Part shown: one piece after another, positions 26,806-35,957 of the stretch
Numbering within the stretch: the stretch's first letter is position 1
Layout: each line of letters opens with the position of its first letter
Source of the DNA: Bacillus sp. ISL-41
GTDB lineage: Bacteria; Bacillota; Bacilli; Bacillales; Cytobacillaceae
NCBI RefSeq assembly: GCF_018613235.1
Contig: NZ_JAGGQP010000038.1
Location: 1-53,989 of the forward strand
Reading direction: 5' to 3'
Length of the DNA: 53,989 nucleotides
Program-made: the position numbers and the translations under genes
Notes under the pieces: model-generated
What the model was told of the DNA's origin: nothing
Databases searched by the model: none
The model's input: only the letters and a program-made list of their open reading frames with translations

Positions 26806-27275
26806 CTACTGATTCAATACACTGCTTTTTACAATCTCATATATTTTCCTGGCCTCGGAATGAGGTTCTTCCCCTCCGTTAAAATTGCGGTACCAAAAAA
26901 CTCCTAAGGGAGAAGTCCCAGTATTGTTCATCAATGCAAGAGAAATCTTGTTTTCTCGGTCTACGACAATAAATTGTCCCCTTGATCTAACTGCCCATTG
27001 TGAGGTTGGTTGATTCTCGCTGTCTAGCCACCATAAATAACCGTGACCAGTAAATTGGTCTACATCGTTTATTTCAGAATAAGCTGTAAAGCTTGCCTCA
27101 ATCCACTCTTCAGGAATGATTTGTTCCCCTTCCATTTACCTTCATTGGCATATAGCGAGCCGAATCTGGCCAGATCTTCTGCACACATATAAAACCTGTA
27201 CATTGGAATCGGTGTTTCTTCTGATTGCTGATAGTCAATATTCAGGAAAAGACACCTTTGGAGAAATATAATCAT
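26806..27275 (-). pseudogene. Remnant of a beta-lactamase-like serine hydrolase
   Basis: Two minus-strand frames in series carry the C-terminal part of a class C-type serine hydrolase. YMCAEDLARFGSLYANEGKW comes from the upstream frame (27275 side), then IIPEEWIEASFTAYSEI...GYLWWLDSE from the other. The frame changes near 27130. The N-terminal part with the S-x-x-K active site is missing. It is therefore both truncated and frameshifted. Confidence 0.8.
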
Positions 27276-27294
27276 TTATTCAATCATGGCTTAC

Positions 27295-27424
27295 AGATAA
27301 TAACTATAGGGCTGTTGGTCCGATGATGGATCTCCTGCTAACTGATATTACCAATTTACAGCCTGATTATATTGTTGAGAACATTCTGACAGAAGTTCAG
27401 ATACATATCGAAAAGAAGTCATGA
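27295..27424 (+). pseudogene. C-terminal fragment of an unidentified gene
   Basis: A plus-strand frame reads NNYRAVGPMMDLLLTDITNL then QPDYIVENILTEVQIHIEKKS and a stop, with no start codon region or ribosome site. The sequence looks protein-like (amphipathic helices) and could be the end of a TetR-type regulator, but I cannot identify it. It adjoins the decayed hydrolase, so the area is a gene graveyard. Confidence 0.4.
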
Positions 27425-27536
27425 ACACGTCTGATTCGAAGCCCGGATTATACTTTTTCTATTTACAGCTCGTCTTTAAGTCAAAAAAACAGCCACTAAT
27501 CGTGCTTATATCAATGGCTCCTTCATTCAATTAAAC

Positions 27537-27607
27537 TGCACCGTTCAATAAGGAATTTAACAAAAAAGGCCGCCAATCCTTCTTGGATTAACGCACCCTT
27601 ATGTTTA
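27537..27607. repeat. Dispersed terminator-like element, copy A
   Basis: GTTCAATAAGGAATTTAACA followed by AAAAAGG and the stem AATCC-TTCTT-GGATT, then AACGCACC. On the minus strand this is a hairpin followed by CCTTTTTTG, placed downstream of the yozG-like gene. Confidence 0.8.
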
Positions 27608-27747
27608 AGTACATTAGTTCACAAGCTTATCCATTTTTCATCTAATACAGGAATGCTGTCCCTTTTTTTATAAAGGGTATTGAGCAGCAGTTCCATTATT
27701 ATTCCTAAGCTTAGCTCCCGTAAGTTAAGTGTAAAACTTCAAAACCT

Positions 27748-27966
27748 TTATGAATTTGTCTCTTCTTTTGTATATTCTAAAATATCACCAGGTTGACAAT
27801 TTAAAGCCTCGCAAATTCCTTCTAAAGTTGAGAATCTAATAGCTTTTGCTTTTCCATTTTTCAAAATTGAAAGATTAGCCATTGTTATTCCTACCTTTTC
27901 CGAAAGTTCGGTAACACTCATTTTTCTTTTAGCTAGCATTACATCAATATTAATTATAATAGCCAT
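27748..27966 (-). CDS. Small HTH regulator (YozG-like)
   Basis: 72 residues, essentially one Cro/CI-type helix-turn-helix: MSVTELSEKVGITMANLSIL is the helix pair, then FSTLEGICEALNCQPGDILEY. It follows a DUF2975 membrane protein gene by 9 bp on the same strand. The same pairing is known as yoaS-yozG in B. subtilis, where the regulator probably controls its own operon. Confidence 0.85.
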   Translation of the reverse strand: MAIIINIDVMLAKRKMSVTELSEKVGITMANLSILKNGKAKAIRFSTLEGICEALNCQPGDILEYTKEETNS

Positions 27967-27975
27967 TTTACCACC

Positions 27976-28452
27976 TTAAATAGTTAATTCATTTTCTGAT
28001 TTTAATTCAATCGCACTACTTAACAAATGCTGTAGAACAGCCGAAAAGTACGCAATAATTAGACTGGCAAATATTATTGTAATACCTATAATAGCTATGC
28101 CAGGATGCAAAGCGTTCAAGACAGCCATTATAACAATTCCTATTACATATAGTACCGATATTGTGATTGCACAAACCATAATATGTCTTAACGGCATAAC
28201 GCCTAATTCTGAAAAGGCTTTTTTGTTCTTTATAACATCTAAAAGATTGTATGACTGGTACAAAGCGAAGAAAAATGGTATCGCTGAAAAGTACAACCCA
28301 ATTAGAACAGGATATTTTAAAAATGCAAACTCTGGATACATACTTGCTGTATATTCAGCAAGTGAAGGTAATGCAAAGATACATAAGCTTAAAATTAAAA
28401 TGGCAATAATACACACAGCTAATTTTAAAAAGGTTATTGTTCCTCGTTTCAT
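27976..28452 (-). CDS. DUF2975 membrane protein (YoaS-like)
   Basis: 158 residues from the ATG at 28452, which has GAGGTG just upstream; an earlier in-frame ATG at 28464 overlaps that site. Four hydrophobic segments are visible (about 7-30, 45-65, 90-112, 120-145). YNLLDVIKNKKAFSELGVMPLRHI is the loop typical of DUF2975. It is co-transcribed with the HTH gene. Function unknown. Confidence 0.85.
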   Translation of the reverse strand: MKRGTITFLKLAVCIIAILILSLCIFALPSLAEYTASMYPEFAFLKYPVLIGLYFSAIPFFFALYQSYNLLDVIKNKKAFSELGVMPLRHIMVCAITISVLYVIGIVIMAVLNALHPGIAIIGITIIFASLIIAYFSAVLQHLLSSAIELKSENELTI

Positions 28453-28619
28453 AAGGCACCTCATTCATTTTGTTTACAACCATATTATTACAATATTTAT
28501 TGATATTCAATATATTTTTACTGATTATCATTGTTTTTTACTAAAACATAAAAAGGACTTTACTCATAAGAGAGAAAAGTCCACAAAAAAATCACCAACA
28601 ATTTGATCCTTATTAAACC

Positions 28620-28695
28620 CTTCTGGACCGTTTGTTCAATAAGGAGTTTAACAAAAAAGGCGGTTGATTCTTCCTGGTCAACGCAACCCCTCAGT
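28620..28695. repeat. Dispersed terminator-like element, copy B
   Basis: GTTCAATAAGGAGTTTAACA, then AAAAAAGGCGG and the stem GTTGATTCT / GGTCAAC, then GCAACCCC. It lies downstream (minus direction) of the phosphatase gene, with the T run on the minus strand. Confidence 0.8.
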
Positions 28696-28729
28696 TTTAG
28701 AATGAAAAGTAATTTTTATTAGTTAACAC

Positions 28730-29296
28730 CTACTCCCATAGTCTTTGAACCTTCACTAATTCCTTTTCAATGAATTCCATTCTATAAATATCAGGCTTTG
28801 ATGTGCTATGTAAAAAGTTTAAGTCAAAAGAAGAATCGAAATATCCCATCATCAAGGTCATAACAGCTCCGTGAGTACCTATTAGTATTTTGTTATCTCT
28901 AAAAGTTTTTAAAAGTTCTTTTAAGACTTTTATAGCTCTTTTTTGACAATCAGCATTTGATTCTCCTCCCTCTAAAGAGAAATCAGATTCGGAAAATGAC
29001 TTTTCCAAAAGTGGACCTAATTCTTTATCAGAAAGACGATTGGCTTCAGAAGAAAATATTCTCTCTTTTAAATCTTCAAACACTAAAACTTCTTCACCTA
29101 TTTGCTGAGCTAAACTTTCGACAGTTAAAATTGAGCGTATGTATGGACTTGAAGCAACTACATCAATTTCTTCATTTATCAATATGTCAGTCACTCTCTG
29201 AGCATCTAAATAACCTTTTTCAGTTAGTCCTCTTGTTCTTTCATTACCTTCTTTTGGCGATTCACCGTGTCTCACCATATAAACAAATGTACTCAT
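28730..29296 (-). CDS. Histidine phosphatase family protein
   Basis: 188 residues of the phosphoglycerate-mutase-like fold. The RHG motif is VRHGESP at residues 8-14. ASSPYIRSILT provides the second Arg, LKERIF the Glu and GTHGAVMTL the second His. The substrate is not predictable. GGGGGAG precedes ATG. Single gene, with repeat copy B as likely terminator. Confidence 0.88.
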   Translation of the reverse strand: MSTFVYMVRHGESPKEGNERTRGLTEKGYLDAQRVTDILINEEIDVVASSPYIRSILTVESLAQQIGEEVLVFEDLKERIFSSEANRLSDKELGPLLEKSFSESDFSLEGGESNADCQKRAIKVLKELLKTFRDNKILIGTHGAVMTLMMGYFDSSFDLNFLHSTSKPDIYRMEFIEKELVKVQRLWE

Positions 29297-29343
29297 AATA
29301 TATACTCCCCCAACAAGTTCCTCTTTTCTTCTTCAACAATCCT

Positions 29344-29411
29344 GCTTCGTTTGTTTAATAAGGAATTCAACAAAAAGGCGGTTAATCCTTCTGGATCAAC
29401 GCACCTGTTAG
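29344..29411. repeat. Dispersed terminator-like element, copy C
   Basis: GTTTAATAAGGAATTCAACA, then AAAAAGGCGG and the stem GGTTAATCC / GGATCAAC, then GCACCTG. Unlike copies A and B there is no minus-strand gene ending here, so it stands upstream of the DUF3231 gene. Confidence 0.75.
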
Positions 29412-29512
29412 TTCAACAAGAAACTATTCAACTAATCATCTAAATGGTTTAAGTCCAAAGAAATGTATACCTATTTCTGTATTAGTAAAAAATACTGAAG
29501 AGGTGAGAACAA

Positions 29513-30517
29513 ATGGAAACTGATCATTTAAAACTTACATCTTCCGAAATAGGAACACTATGGGGGGAGTATGTAAACGGAACAATGGCCGAAATAGTAA
29601 ATAGGTATATGATTTCTATTTTAGAAGACGAATCAATAAAAAAAGTTTTTCAAATTGCAATTGAGACATGGGAAAAGCAAAAGAAGCAGATTGTTTCATT
29701 CATTGAGAAAGATGGATTTCCGGTTCCGATTGGATTTACTGAATCTGACCTTAATAAAGGTGCAAAGAGATTGTTTTCTGACACATTCTGCTTAAATTAT
29801 TTACATATTATGACTATACATGGTTTATTGGGACATACAACTGCTTTAAGTGTTTCTGTCAGAAAGGACCTACGGGAATTTTACAATTCATGTGATAATG
29901 ATGCAAAAAGCATGTACGATTTAACCATTGAGTTACTGCTTGAAAAAGGGAAATTCCAAAGAGACCCCTATTTCTATCCTACCGATAGCCCTGACATTAT
30001 TTTTACCAAAAATTTTACTGATGGATTCTTTGGAAAAGGGAGAGTTTTATCTGCTACAGAAATAATCAGTATTTCTCTCAACATTAAAAAAGGCGTTATG
30101 GCAAAGGCTCTTTCAATCGGTTTCAGTCAAGTCACAGAATCGAAAGAAGTAAGAAAGTTTCTTGAGGATTTAGGAAAAACCGCAGATGAAAACCTACAAG
30201 CGCTTGCAAAAATTATGCAAACGGATAATTTACCCATTCCAATGTCATGGGAATCAGAGGTTACAACGTCAAAAGACTCTCCTTTTTCAGATAAATTAAT
30301 ATTGTATCATATGGGTTTCTTGGCTCAAACTGCACAAGTATATTACGGGACAGGTCTAGCAGGATCCATGCGAACAGACCTAGCTGTAGCTTATGAAAAA
30401 GCAGTCCTAAAAGTACTAGGAATCACCAAAAATTGGTTCGATCTTATGGTGAAAAACAAGTGGTTAGAACAACCGCCGCTTGCTCCTGATAGAAAAGAAC
30501 TTGCACAAGATAAATAA
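29513..30517 (+). CDS. DUF3231 family protein (paralogue 1)
   Basis: 334 residues built of two similar halves of about 165 (SSEIGTLWGEYVNGTMAEIV... and SATEIISISLNIKKGVMAKAL...). Each half has a predicted helical bundle and ends near a PIP/PVPIGFTESD or PIPMSWESE turn. This is the usual DUF3231 double-domain layout; the fold is thought to be ferritin-like, and some members are annotated near spore-coat genes. A second paralogue is at 43287. AGAGGTGAG precedes ATG. Confidence 0.85.
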   Translation: METDHLKLTSSEIGTLWGEYVNGTMAEIVNRYMISILEDESIKKVFQIAIETWEKQKKQIVSFIEKDGFPVPIGFTESDLNKGAKRLFSDTFCLNYLHIMTIHGLLGHTTALSVSVRKDLREFYNSCDNDAKSMYDLTIELLLEKGKFQRDPYFYPTDSPDIIFTKNFTDGFFGKGRVLSATEIISISLNIKKGVMAKALSIGFSQVTESKEVRKFLEDLGKTADENLQALAKIMQTDNLPIPMSWESEVTTSKDSPFSDKLILYHMGFLAQTAQVYYGTGLAGSMRTDLAVAYEKAVLKVLGITKNWFDLMVKNKWLEQPPLAPDRKELAQDK

Positions 30518-30521
30518 TATA

Positions 30522-30552
30522 TACCCCTCATTTTTGAGGGGTATGTTTTTAA
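30522..30552 (+). terminator. Terminator of DUF3231 gene
   Basis: ATACCCCTC / GAGGGGTAT hairpin around ATTTTT, followed by GTTTTT. Confidence 0.88.
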
Positions 30553-30596
30553 TTAGTTCTTATTTTAATGGATAATTCCAATATAAAGTGGTATTC

Positions 30597-30630
30597 CTTA
30601 TTCAACTAAACTCCGATAGTTGAATAAGCT
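30597..30630. repeat. Inverted repeat
   Basis: TTATTCAACT and AGTTGAATAA face each other across about 10 bases. It may be another decayed intergenic element. The rest of 30553-30940 shows no gene. Confidence 0.6.
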
Positions 30631-30944
30631 TCTTCATAATTTTACCATGTAAATTACTAAATTTGATGTATTAGGAACTCATATATTGAATGTCATGAAG
30701 GAGATAGTCGAATAAATTTGTTAGTATTTTAGCATAAAAACTAACAGTGTTAATGACCATTCTGTGGTGCTAATCAGTGTGCTATTTACAGTGTTAATTC
30801 TTATGATGAAATGGATAAACCTTGGTATATCAATGAGAATGGGATGCTACATCGTATGTGATGTAGCATGCCATTTATGTCGCCTTTTCACGTTCTGCAC
30901 TCCAATAGTTTAGTAAAGGGATATTTATTTTTTTAAAAAGGATG

Positions 30945-30973
30945 TTGACTTCCTGGAAAAATCTGAATAAAAT
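30945..30973 (+). promoter_or_regulatory. Promoter of metS T-box leader
   Basis: TTGACT (30945-30950), 17-bp spacer, TAAAAT (30968-30973). This is a good SigA match placed just before the T-box leader. Confidence 0.75.
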
Positions 30974-30979
30974 ACTGAT

Positions 30980-31296
30980 TAAAAACTTTTTAAAAGCAAT
31001 GAAGAGAAAAAGTAGAGTGATCCTGTTTTTTACAGAGAGCTTCGGCAGCTGAAAAGAAGCAAAGACAGTCACTTGAAAAATGGTCTCTGAGCTCCGTCCT
31101 GAACATGCTTTTTTGTCATAAGTAGGATACGGCGAGATTTGGCACTCGTTATCAATGTCACAGTATAAGAGCAGGCATTACATGCTCCGTACTTGATGAG
31201 GCAAATGGTGTGAGCCGTTTGCGAAATAAGGTGGTAACACGTGGGATTCCAAACCTCGTCCTTAACTATTGCAGTTAAGGGCGGGGTTTTTTGTTT
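30980..31296 (+). ncRNA. T-box riboswitch (methionine)
   Basis: The leader starts with GAAGAGAAAAAGTAGAG and has a stem I region (CAGAGAGCTTCGGCAGCTG). The T-box core AAGGTGGTAACACG is at 31228-31241, with the UGGU bulge that pairs to a tRNA ending in ACCA. A strong terminator follows (CCTTAACT / AGTTAAGG, then TTTTTT) at 31252-31296. A candidate AUG specifier is at 31105-31107 (GAACATGC). Uncharged tRNA-Met should favour read-through into metS. Confidence 0.88.
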
Positions 31297-31335
31297 TTTA
31301 AGTTCTTATTCCAATATCATAAGGAGGTTTTTAAA

Positions 31336-32973
31336 ATGAGTATTTTTATCGGAGGAGCATGGGCGTATGCCAATGGTTCGCTGCATCTGGGGCATATTTC
31401 GAGTCTGCTTCCGGGGGATATTTTAGCTAGGTATTACCGTTTAAAAGGAGAACAGGTTTTATATGTGTCAGGCAGTGACTGCAATGGAACTCCCATTGCC
31501 ATTAGAGCAAAGCAGGAAGGTGTGTCACCAAAAGAAATTGCTGACAGGTACCACCGCGAGTTCACGGATAGTTTTACAAAATTGGGTTTCTCTTATGACA
31601 TCTACACAAGAACCGATACGGTACACCACCATAAAATCGTACAGGAAATCTTTCTTAAGCTGCTTGATAAAGGGTTGATCTACAAAAAGGAAATTGAGCA
31701 GACGTATTGTGAACAGGATCAACAGTTCTTGCCTGACCGTTATGTTGAGGGCATCTGTCCGAAGTGCGGGGCGAACGCGCGAGGTGATCAATGCGATTAT
31801 TGCTCAAACGTACTGGAGCCGCTCGATTTACTGGAGAGAAGGTGCAAAATATGCGGCAATCCGCCGACGACGAGAACAACGGAGCATTTTTATTTTGCAT
31901 TAAACTCGCTTCAAGGCGAATTGGAGAGGTATACAGAGAATGCTGAACAGAATGAACTCTGGAGAGAGAATGCCATTTCGTTGACTAAGAGGTACCTGCA
32001 TGAAGGCCTTCAGGATCGGGCGGTTTCAAGGGATCTGTCTAATGGGGTAAGTGTGCCTGTTAAGGGCTATGAAGATAAGAAAATTTATGTGTGGATCGAG
32101 GCGGTGTCGGGTTATTACACAGCAAGCAAGCTCTGGGCTGAAGAAAAAGGACAGGATGACGCAGCGTTTTGGAATTCCGCCGCTAAGTCCTATTATGTTC
32201 ACGGTAAAGATAATATCCCGTTCCATTCCATCATTTGGCCCGGAATTCTTAAAGGACTTGATATCGATGCATTGCCTGCCCACATCGTTTCAAATGAATA
32301 TCTCACCTTGGAAAAGAAAAAATTGTCCACTAGCAGAAATTGGGCAGTCTGGGTACCGGGTATCATAGAAAAATATGACCCTGATTCCATTCGCTATTTT
32401 TTGACCATCAATGCACCGGAAAGCCGGGACGCAGATTTTTCATGGAAGGAGTTCATCTATAGTCACAATAGTGAACTGTTGGGCGCTTATGGGAACTTTG
32501 TGAATCGGACCATGAAATTTATACAAAAAACATTTGATGGTGTTCTTCCGGAAAAGGAGATTACCAAAGAAGTAGTAGACAAAGTGGATCTGCTATACGC
32601 AGAAGCAGGGCGGAGTATTGAAAGCGCCAGTTTTAAAAAGGCACTGGAAAAGGTGTTTGAATTAGTGAGGTATTCGAATAAATATTTCGATAACAAACAG
32701 CCATGGAAGCAGGTTCATGAAAATGCTGAAGCATGCAAGCAGACACTTGCAGATTGCGTATATATCATTGCGAACCTGGCCAATATCCTGACGCCATTCC
32801 TTCCTTTTTCAAGTGAAAAGATTAAACATATGCTGCAACTAACGGACCAAAGCTGGGGTCCTATATTAGTGAAGTCTTTTGAATTAGATAATGTAGAACC
32901 ATTATTCAATCGGATTGACACAGATAGAATCACCCAAGAGCTGGAGGAGTTAAAGAGGCGGGAAACAATTTAA
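31336..32973 (+). CDS. metS: Methionyl-tRNA synthetase, short second-type
   Basis: It charges tRNA-Met. The HIGH motif is HLGH (17-20). The zinc-knuckle insert has cysteine pairs C141/C144, C153/C156 and C170/C173. The KMSKS loop reads KLSTS (329-333). It has 545 residues and lacks the C-terminal EMAP-type tRNA-binding domain of the usual 650-residue Bacillus MetS. Its multi-knuckle form resembles the archaeal/E. coli-type MetRS known as an accessory, inhibitor-resistant enzyme in some Gram-positive bacteria. ATG 31336 follows AAGGAGG. T-box-controlled. I cannot tell whether the genome has another MetRS. Confidence 0.92.
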   Translation: MSIFIGGAWAYANGSLHLGHISSLLPGDILARYYRLKGEQVLYVSGSDCNGTPIAIRAKQEGVSPKEIADRYHREFTDSFTKLGFSYDIYTRTDTVHHHKIVQEIFLKLLDKGLIYKKEIEQTYCEQDQQFLPDRYVEGICPKCGANARGDQCDYCSNVLEPLDLLERRCKICGNPPTTRTTEHFYFALNSLQGELERYTENAEQNELWRENAISLTKRYLHEGLQDRAVSRDLSNGVSVPVKGYEDKKIYVWIEAVSGYYTASKLWAEEKGQDDAAFWNSAAKSYYVHGKDNIPFHSIIWPGILKGLDIDALPAHIVSNEYLTLEKKKLSTSRNWAVWVPGIIEKYDPDSIRYFLTINAPESRDADFSWKEFIYSHNSELLGAYGNFVNRTMKFIQKTFDGVLPEKEITKEVVDKVDLLYAEAGRSIESASFKKALEKVFELVRYSNKYFDNKQPWKQVHENAEACKQTLADCVYIIANLANILTPFLPFSSEKIKHMLQLTDQSWGPILVKSFELDNVEPLFNRIDTDRITQELEELKRRETI

Positions 32974-33072
32974 GATATTCTGCACATAAATTCGCGTGAC
33001 AGGGCCTTAATATTAAATCCTTTTAACCAATCATATATTCGGGTATAGGCAGCATAAGGGGTGAAGCTTTTT

Positions 33073-33873
33073 ATGCCATATGCCAAAATCGACGATTCTC
33101 TCTCGCTTTACTATCATATAAAAGGTGAAGGACTGCCTGTTGTGTTCATCCATCCTTTTGTGATGGGACACAATGTTTTTAAGTATCAGGAGGCTCTGTC
33201 ACATCGCTACAAGACCATCTTTTTCGACCTGGCCGGGCATGGGCGAAGTTCGAAGGGGAATAAATCGGCAAGCATTGCGGCACTTGCAGATGATTTAAAG
33301 ATTTTGCTGGACGAGATAGGTATTGAGAAAGCTGTGCTCTGCGGCTATTCTCATGGCGGATTGGTTGCCCAGGAATTTGCATTGAAGTATCCTGAACGCT
33401 CAGAAGCATTAATCTTGTCTGGCGGGTTTTCAAAGATTGAAACCTTTATCCCAAAGCTTATCATTAAGCTAGTGCAGATTATGGTTAAATTCGGCCAAGT
33501 GTCTCTTGCTGCAAAATGGCAGGCAAAGTTTCACAAATGGGATCCGGAGGATGAAAACGAGATCTTTGAGTTAGCCAGGCAATCAGATGCCCAGCGTTCG
33601 TATGAGTATATAAAATCTGGGCTTCATTATGATTCCACCAGCCAGCTTTCTAAGTTGGATATGCCTGTTCTACTAATATACGGCTCCCTGGAAAAGCCGA
33701 TGCACCGCTACCGCATACCTTTTCAAAAAAAAGCTCCGCAAACACAGGTAGTCTATATAAAGAATGGTACACATCAGCTGCCGCCCAGGTCACATCAGGA
33801 ATTCAATGCGATTGTCGACACTTTTTTGCAGCCGCTCAATGATAACAAAGAGAAGCAAGCAGGACTGGGGTAG
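33073..33873 (+). CDS. Alpha/beta hydrolase
   Basis: 266 residues. HPFVMG precedes the oxyanion region, FFDLAGHGRSS is the usual loop, the nucleophile elbow is GYSHGG and the late His is in NGTHQLP. The usual acid Asp position reads IYGSLEKPMH, so the acid may lie elsewhere. ATG 33073 is chosen for AGGGGTGA upstream; GTG 33061 is in frame. It is followed closely by the CPBP gene, probably one operon. Substrate unknown. Confidence 0.85.
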   Translation: MPYAKIDDSLSLYYHIKGEGLPVVFIHPFVMGHNVFKYQEALSHRYKTIFFDLAGHGRSSKGNKSASIAALADDLKILLDEIGIEKAVLCGYSHGGLVAQEFALKYPERSEALILSGGFSKIETFIPKLIIKLVQIMVKFGQVSLAAKWQAKFHKWDPEDENEIFELARQSDAQRSYEYIKSGLHYDSTSQLSKLDMPVLLIYGSLEKPMHRYRIPFQKKAPQTQVVYIKNGTHQLPPRSHQEFNAIVDTFLQPLNDNKEKQAGLG

Positions 33874-33879
33874 GTGGAC

Positions 33880-34512
33880 ATGAAAAGACTTTTACTGTTG
33901 CTTGGGCCGACGCTCATGATTTTCATCGGGCTTCAAGTGCTGGAGAATGTAATTATTACGTTTATGCTTTTCTATAGCTGGCTTTTAGCTGTGCCTTTGC
34001 TTGTTGGCGGAGTTCCCCTGGAAAGGTTCAAAACGACAAGTAAGTCTGTTATGTTGGGCTTGGGGAGCGGACTGCTGTTTTTCCTTTTCATTTTTGGAGG
34101 GTTAAATTGGCTGCATGTTTATCTTCTGGATATTGACCAGCTTAGGGTGCTGCTTTTGGAATGGGGTTTTTCTGCAAAGGGTGAGATTTGGCTCGTTCTG
34201 GTCCTGTTGGTGGCTAATCCAATTTTGGAAGAATTCTATTGGAGAGGTTTTATATTTGAGAAGCTGAGAAAAGAAGGAACAGCCAAGTATGCAATATTGA
34301 TGACAGCTGCTTTTTATACGTTATACCATTTGCTCTCGGTGATTCCGATTTTCGATGGTATGTACGGTGTCGTTGCAGCCGTGCCAGTCTTCGTTGCAGG
34401 CATGTTTTGGGGCTATATCAGAGAAAAAACTGGTTCCATCACAGCAGCCATCATCGGGCATGTATTGAGTGACCTGGGAATCATCTTTGTGTATTGGTTT
34501 CTGATTAGGTAA
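33880..34512 (+). CDS. CPBP-family intramembrane metalloprotease
   Basis: 210 residues with about six or seven membrane segments. The CPBP motifs are EEFYWRGFIFEKLR (E-E-x3-R) and the two histidine helices FYTLYHLLS and IIGHVLSDLG. Members of this Abi/CAAX family cleave within membranes; in Bacilli roles include prenyl-protein-like processing and self-immunity, none of which the sequence decides. The start is ATG 33880 rather than GTG 33874, given AGGTGG upstream. Confidence 0.87.
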   Translation: MKRLLLLLGPTLMIFIGLQVLENVIITFMLFYSWLLAVPLLVGGVPLERFKTTSKSVMLGLGSGLLFFLFIFGGLNWLHVYLLDIDQLRVLLLEWGFSAKGEIWLVLVLLVANPILEEFYWRGFIFEKLRKEGTAKYAILMTAAFYTLYHLLSVIPIFDGMYGVVAAVPVFVAGMFWGYIREKTGSITAAIIGHVLSDLGIIFVYWFLIR

Positions 34513-34521
34513 TCAGAAATA

Positions 34522-34544
34522 AGACCGGGCTGGTACCCGGTCTG
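34522..34544. terminator. Bidirectional terminator
   Basis: AGACCGGG / CCCGGTCT hairpin with AAAAATT on one side and TTATTT on the other strand. It separates the convergent CPBP and DUF1540 genes. Confidence 0.8.
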
Positions 34545-34549
34545 AAAAA

Positions 34550-34705
34550 TTAACTTAAAGCCTCAAACGTTTTGCAGTCTGTTTCACGGCTATTGTCGGC
34601 TTGCTCTCCTACATGGCTGACGACATATATCTTGTCAGCGCTGCAAAGGTTTCCGTCTTTCCAATAATGACAGTTGTTGACTTCGCATAATACATCTTTT
34701 GCCAT
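34550..34705 (-). CDS. DUF1540 small cysteine protein
   Basis: 51 residues from the ATG at 34705, which has AAGGAG about ten bases upstream. The cysteine pattern CEVNNCHYWKDGNLCSADKI then DCKTF is the DUF1540 signature, probably a small metal-binding fold. Paralogues are found in pairs in many spore formers. Function unknown. Confidence 0.88.
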   Translation of the reverse strand: MAKDVLCEVNNCHYWKDGNLCSADKIYVVSHVGEQADNSRETDCKTFEALS

Positions 34706-34788
34706 AGCTGTACCACTCCTTTTTGGTTGATACAAGCTTAGCATGCAGCGAAAAGTGCCTGGTGATTCCAGCTAAAATCAGGAAGCTA

Positions 34789-34814
34789 AAAAACGCCTCC
34801 CAAAAAGGGAGGCG
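34789..34814 (-). terminator. Terminator of znuA
   Basis: On the minus strand CGCCTCCC / GGGAGGCG around TTTTT, followed by TTTTTT. Confidence 0.9.
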
Positions 34815-34822
34815 ACTGTGTG

Positions 34823-35848
34823 TTATTCATTCAATGCTTTTCCAAGGGTAGCAATATTTTTTTCCATCAAGGTAAAATAGGTTTCATTATTTTTAATATC
34901 CTCGTCGGTCAATACAGAAAGATTGTGGAGTGTCAGCGATTTTGCTCCAATCTCTTCCTGGACCATTTTGGCCAGCTTGGAATTAAAGTTTTGTTCGTTC
35001 AAAACATATTTAATCTTTTCTTCTTTCGCATGTGAAATCAATTTTTGAAGCTCTTTTTGCGATGGCTCATTTGTCGTTGATTGGCCAGAAATGCTAATTT
35101 GCTGGATTCCGTAACGCTCCTCCCAATAACTGAAGGCCGAGTGTGAAACCAGGATTTCATTGCGCTTGGCTGAACCAATAACCTTAGAAAATTCCTGGTC
35201 AAGATCCTTCAATTGAGCAGTCAGCTCAGTATAATTTTGTTCAAAGGTATCTTTACGCTCAGGCATCTGAGCTGCTAACTGTTCTTTGATTGCAAGGGCC
35301 AGCTCGTTTGCATAAATCGGGTCAAGCCATACATGCGGATCGAAGTCTCCATGACCATGATCATCCTCATCTGCATGGTTTTCCTCATCATGCGCATTCT
35401 CATCAGCATGCTCTTCCTCGTCATGTCCTTCTTCAGCCGAGCCATCCTCATTGTGCGCCTCGTCCTGATGTTCGTCATTTTCATCAAGATGCAAAGATTC
35501 ACCAACCGGAACCATTTTTACATCCTCGTTTTTAAGTGTTTTGCTGGCTTTATCAACAAATCCCTCAAGGCCCAGACCGATATAGAAAAATAAGTCTGCG
35601 TCTGCCAGTGCCATCATATCTTTTTGGGAAGGCTCGAATGTATGCTCATCCGCTCCCGGTGGGTAGATGGTTTCAACTTTTACATATTCACCGCCAATTT
35701 GCTGTGCGAAAAACTGGAGTGGATAAACCGTGGTATAGACTTGAAGCAAATCATCGTTCTTCTCTTGATTAGCAGCATCCTGACCACAACCGCTTAGAAA
35801 AGCAGCAATGACCATAAATAGAGATAAAATAATTGCAGTTTTTTTCAT
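34823..35848 (-). CDS. znuA: Zinc ABC transporter substrate-binding lipoprotein
   Basis: It binds Zn2+ outside the membrane for uptake. The lipobox is FLSGC (Cys21). Ligand candidates are H69 in DEHTFEPS and H172 in PHVWLDP. Between them, residues about 120-166 form an acidic His-rich loop (DEHQDEAHNEDG...HGHGD) typical of zinc-type cluster A-1 proteins. 341 residues. AGGAGG precedes ATG. The permease and ATPase genes are not adjacent, so this is an orphan binding protein here. Zur boxes flank its promoter. Confidence 0.93.
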   Translation of the reverse strand: MKKTAIILSLFMVIAAFLSGCGQDAANQEKNDDLLQVYTTVYPLQFFAQQIGGEYVKVETIYPPGADEHTFEPSQKDMMALADADLFFYIGLGLEGFVDKASKTLKNEDVKMVPVGESLHLDENDEHQDEAHNEDGSAEEGHDEEEHADENAHDEENHADEDDHGHGDFDPHVWLDPIYANELALAIKEQLAAQMPERKDTFEQNYTELTAQLKDLDQEFSKVIGSAKRNEILVSHSAFSYWEERYGIQQISISGQSTTNEPSQKELQKLISHAKEEKIKYVLNEQNFNSKLAKMVQEEIGAKSLTLHNLSVLTDEDIKNNETYFTLMEKNIATLGKALNE

Positions 35849-35869
35849 ATATGCCTCCTGTTAGTCAAA

Positions 35870-35884
35870 ACGGACTCATTACGA
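35870..35884 (-). promoter_or_regulatory. Second Zur-like box, downstream of znuA promoter
   Basis: On the minus strand TCGTAATGAGTCCGT agrees with the Zur consensus TCGTAATNATTACGA in most positions, with a good left half and a decayed right half. It lies between the candidate promoter and the start codon. Confidence 0.5.
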
Positions 35885-35942
35885 TTTAGAAAATAAATTT
35901 TATTTGTTATTAGTTTTCTTGTCATAAGGAAAAAATATTAAT

Positions 35943-35957
35943 TCGTAATGGTTACGA
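35943..35957. promoter_or_regulatory. Zur box between znuA and carbonic anhydrase
   Basis: TCGTAATGGTTACGA matches the B. subtilis Zur operator TCGTAATNATTACGA with one mismatch. It sits upstream of a minus-strand ATGACA-17 bp-TAAAAT promoter for znuA and about 115 bp before the carbonic anhydrase gene on the other strand. Confidence 0.82.
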
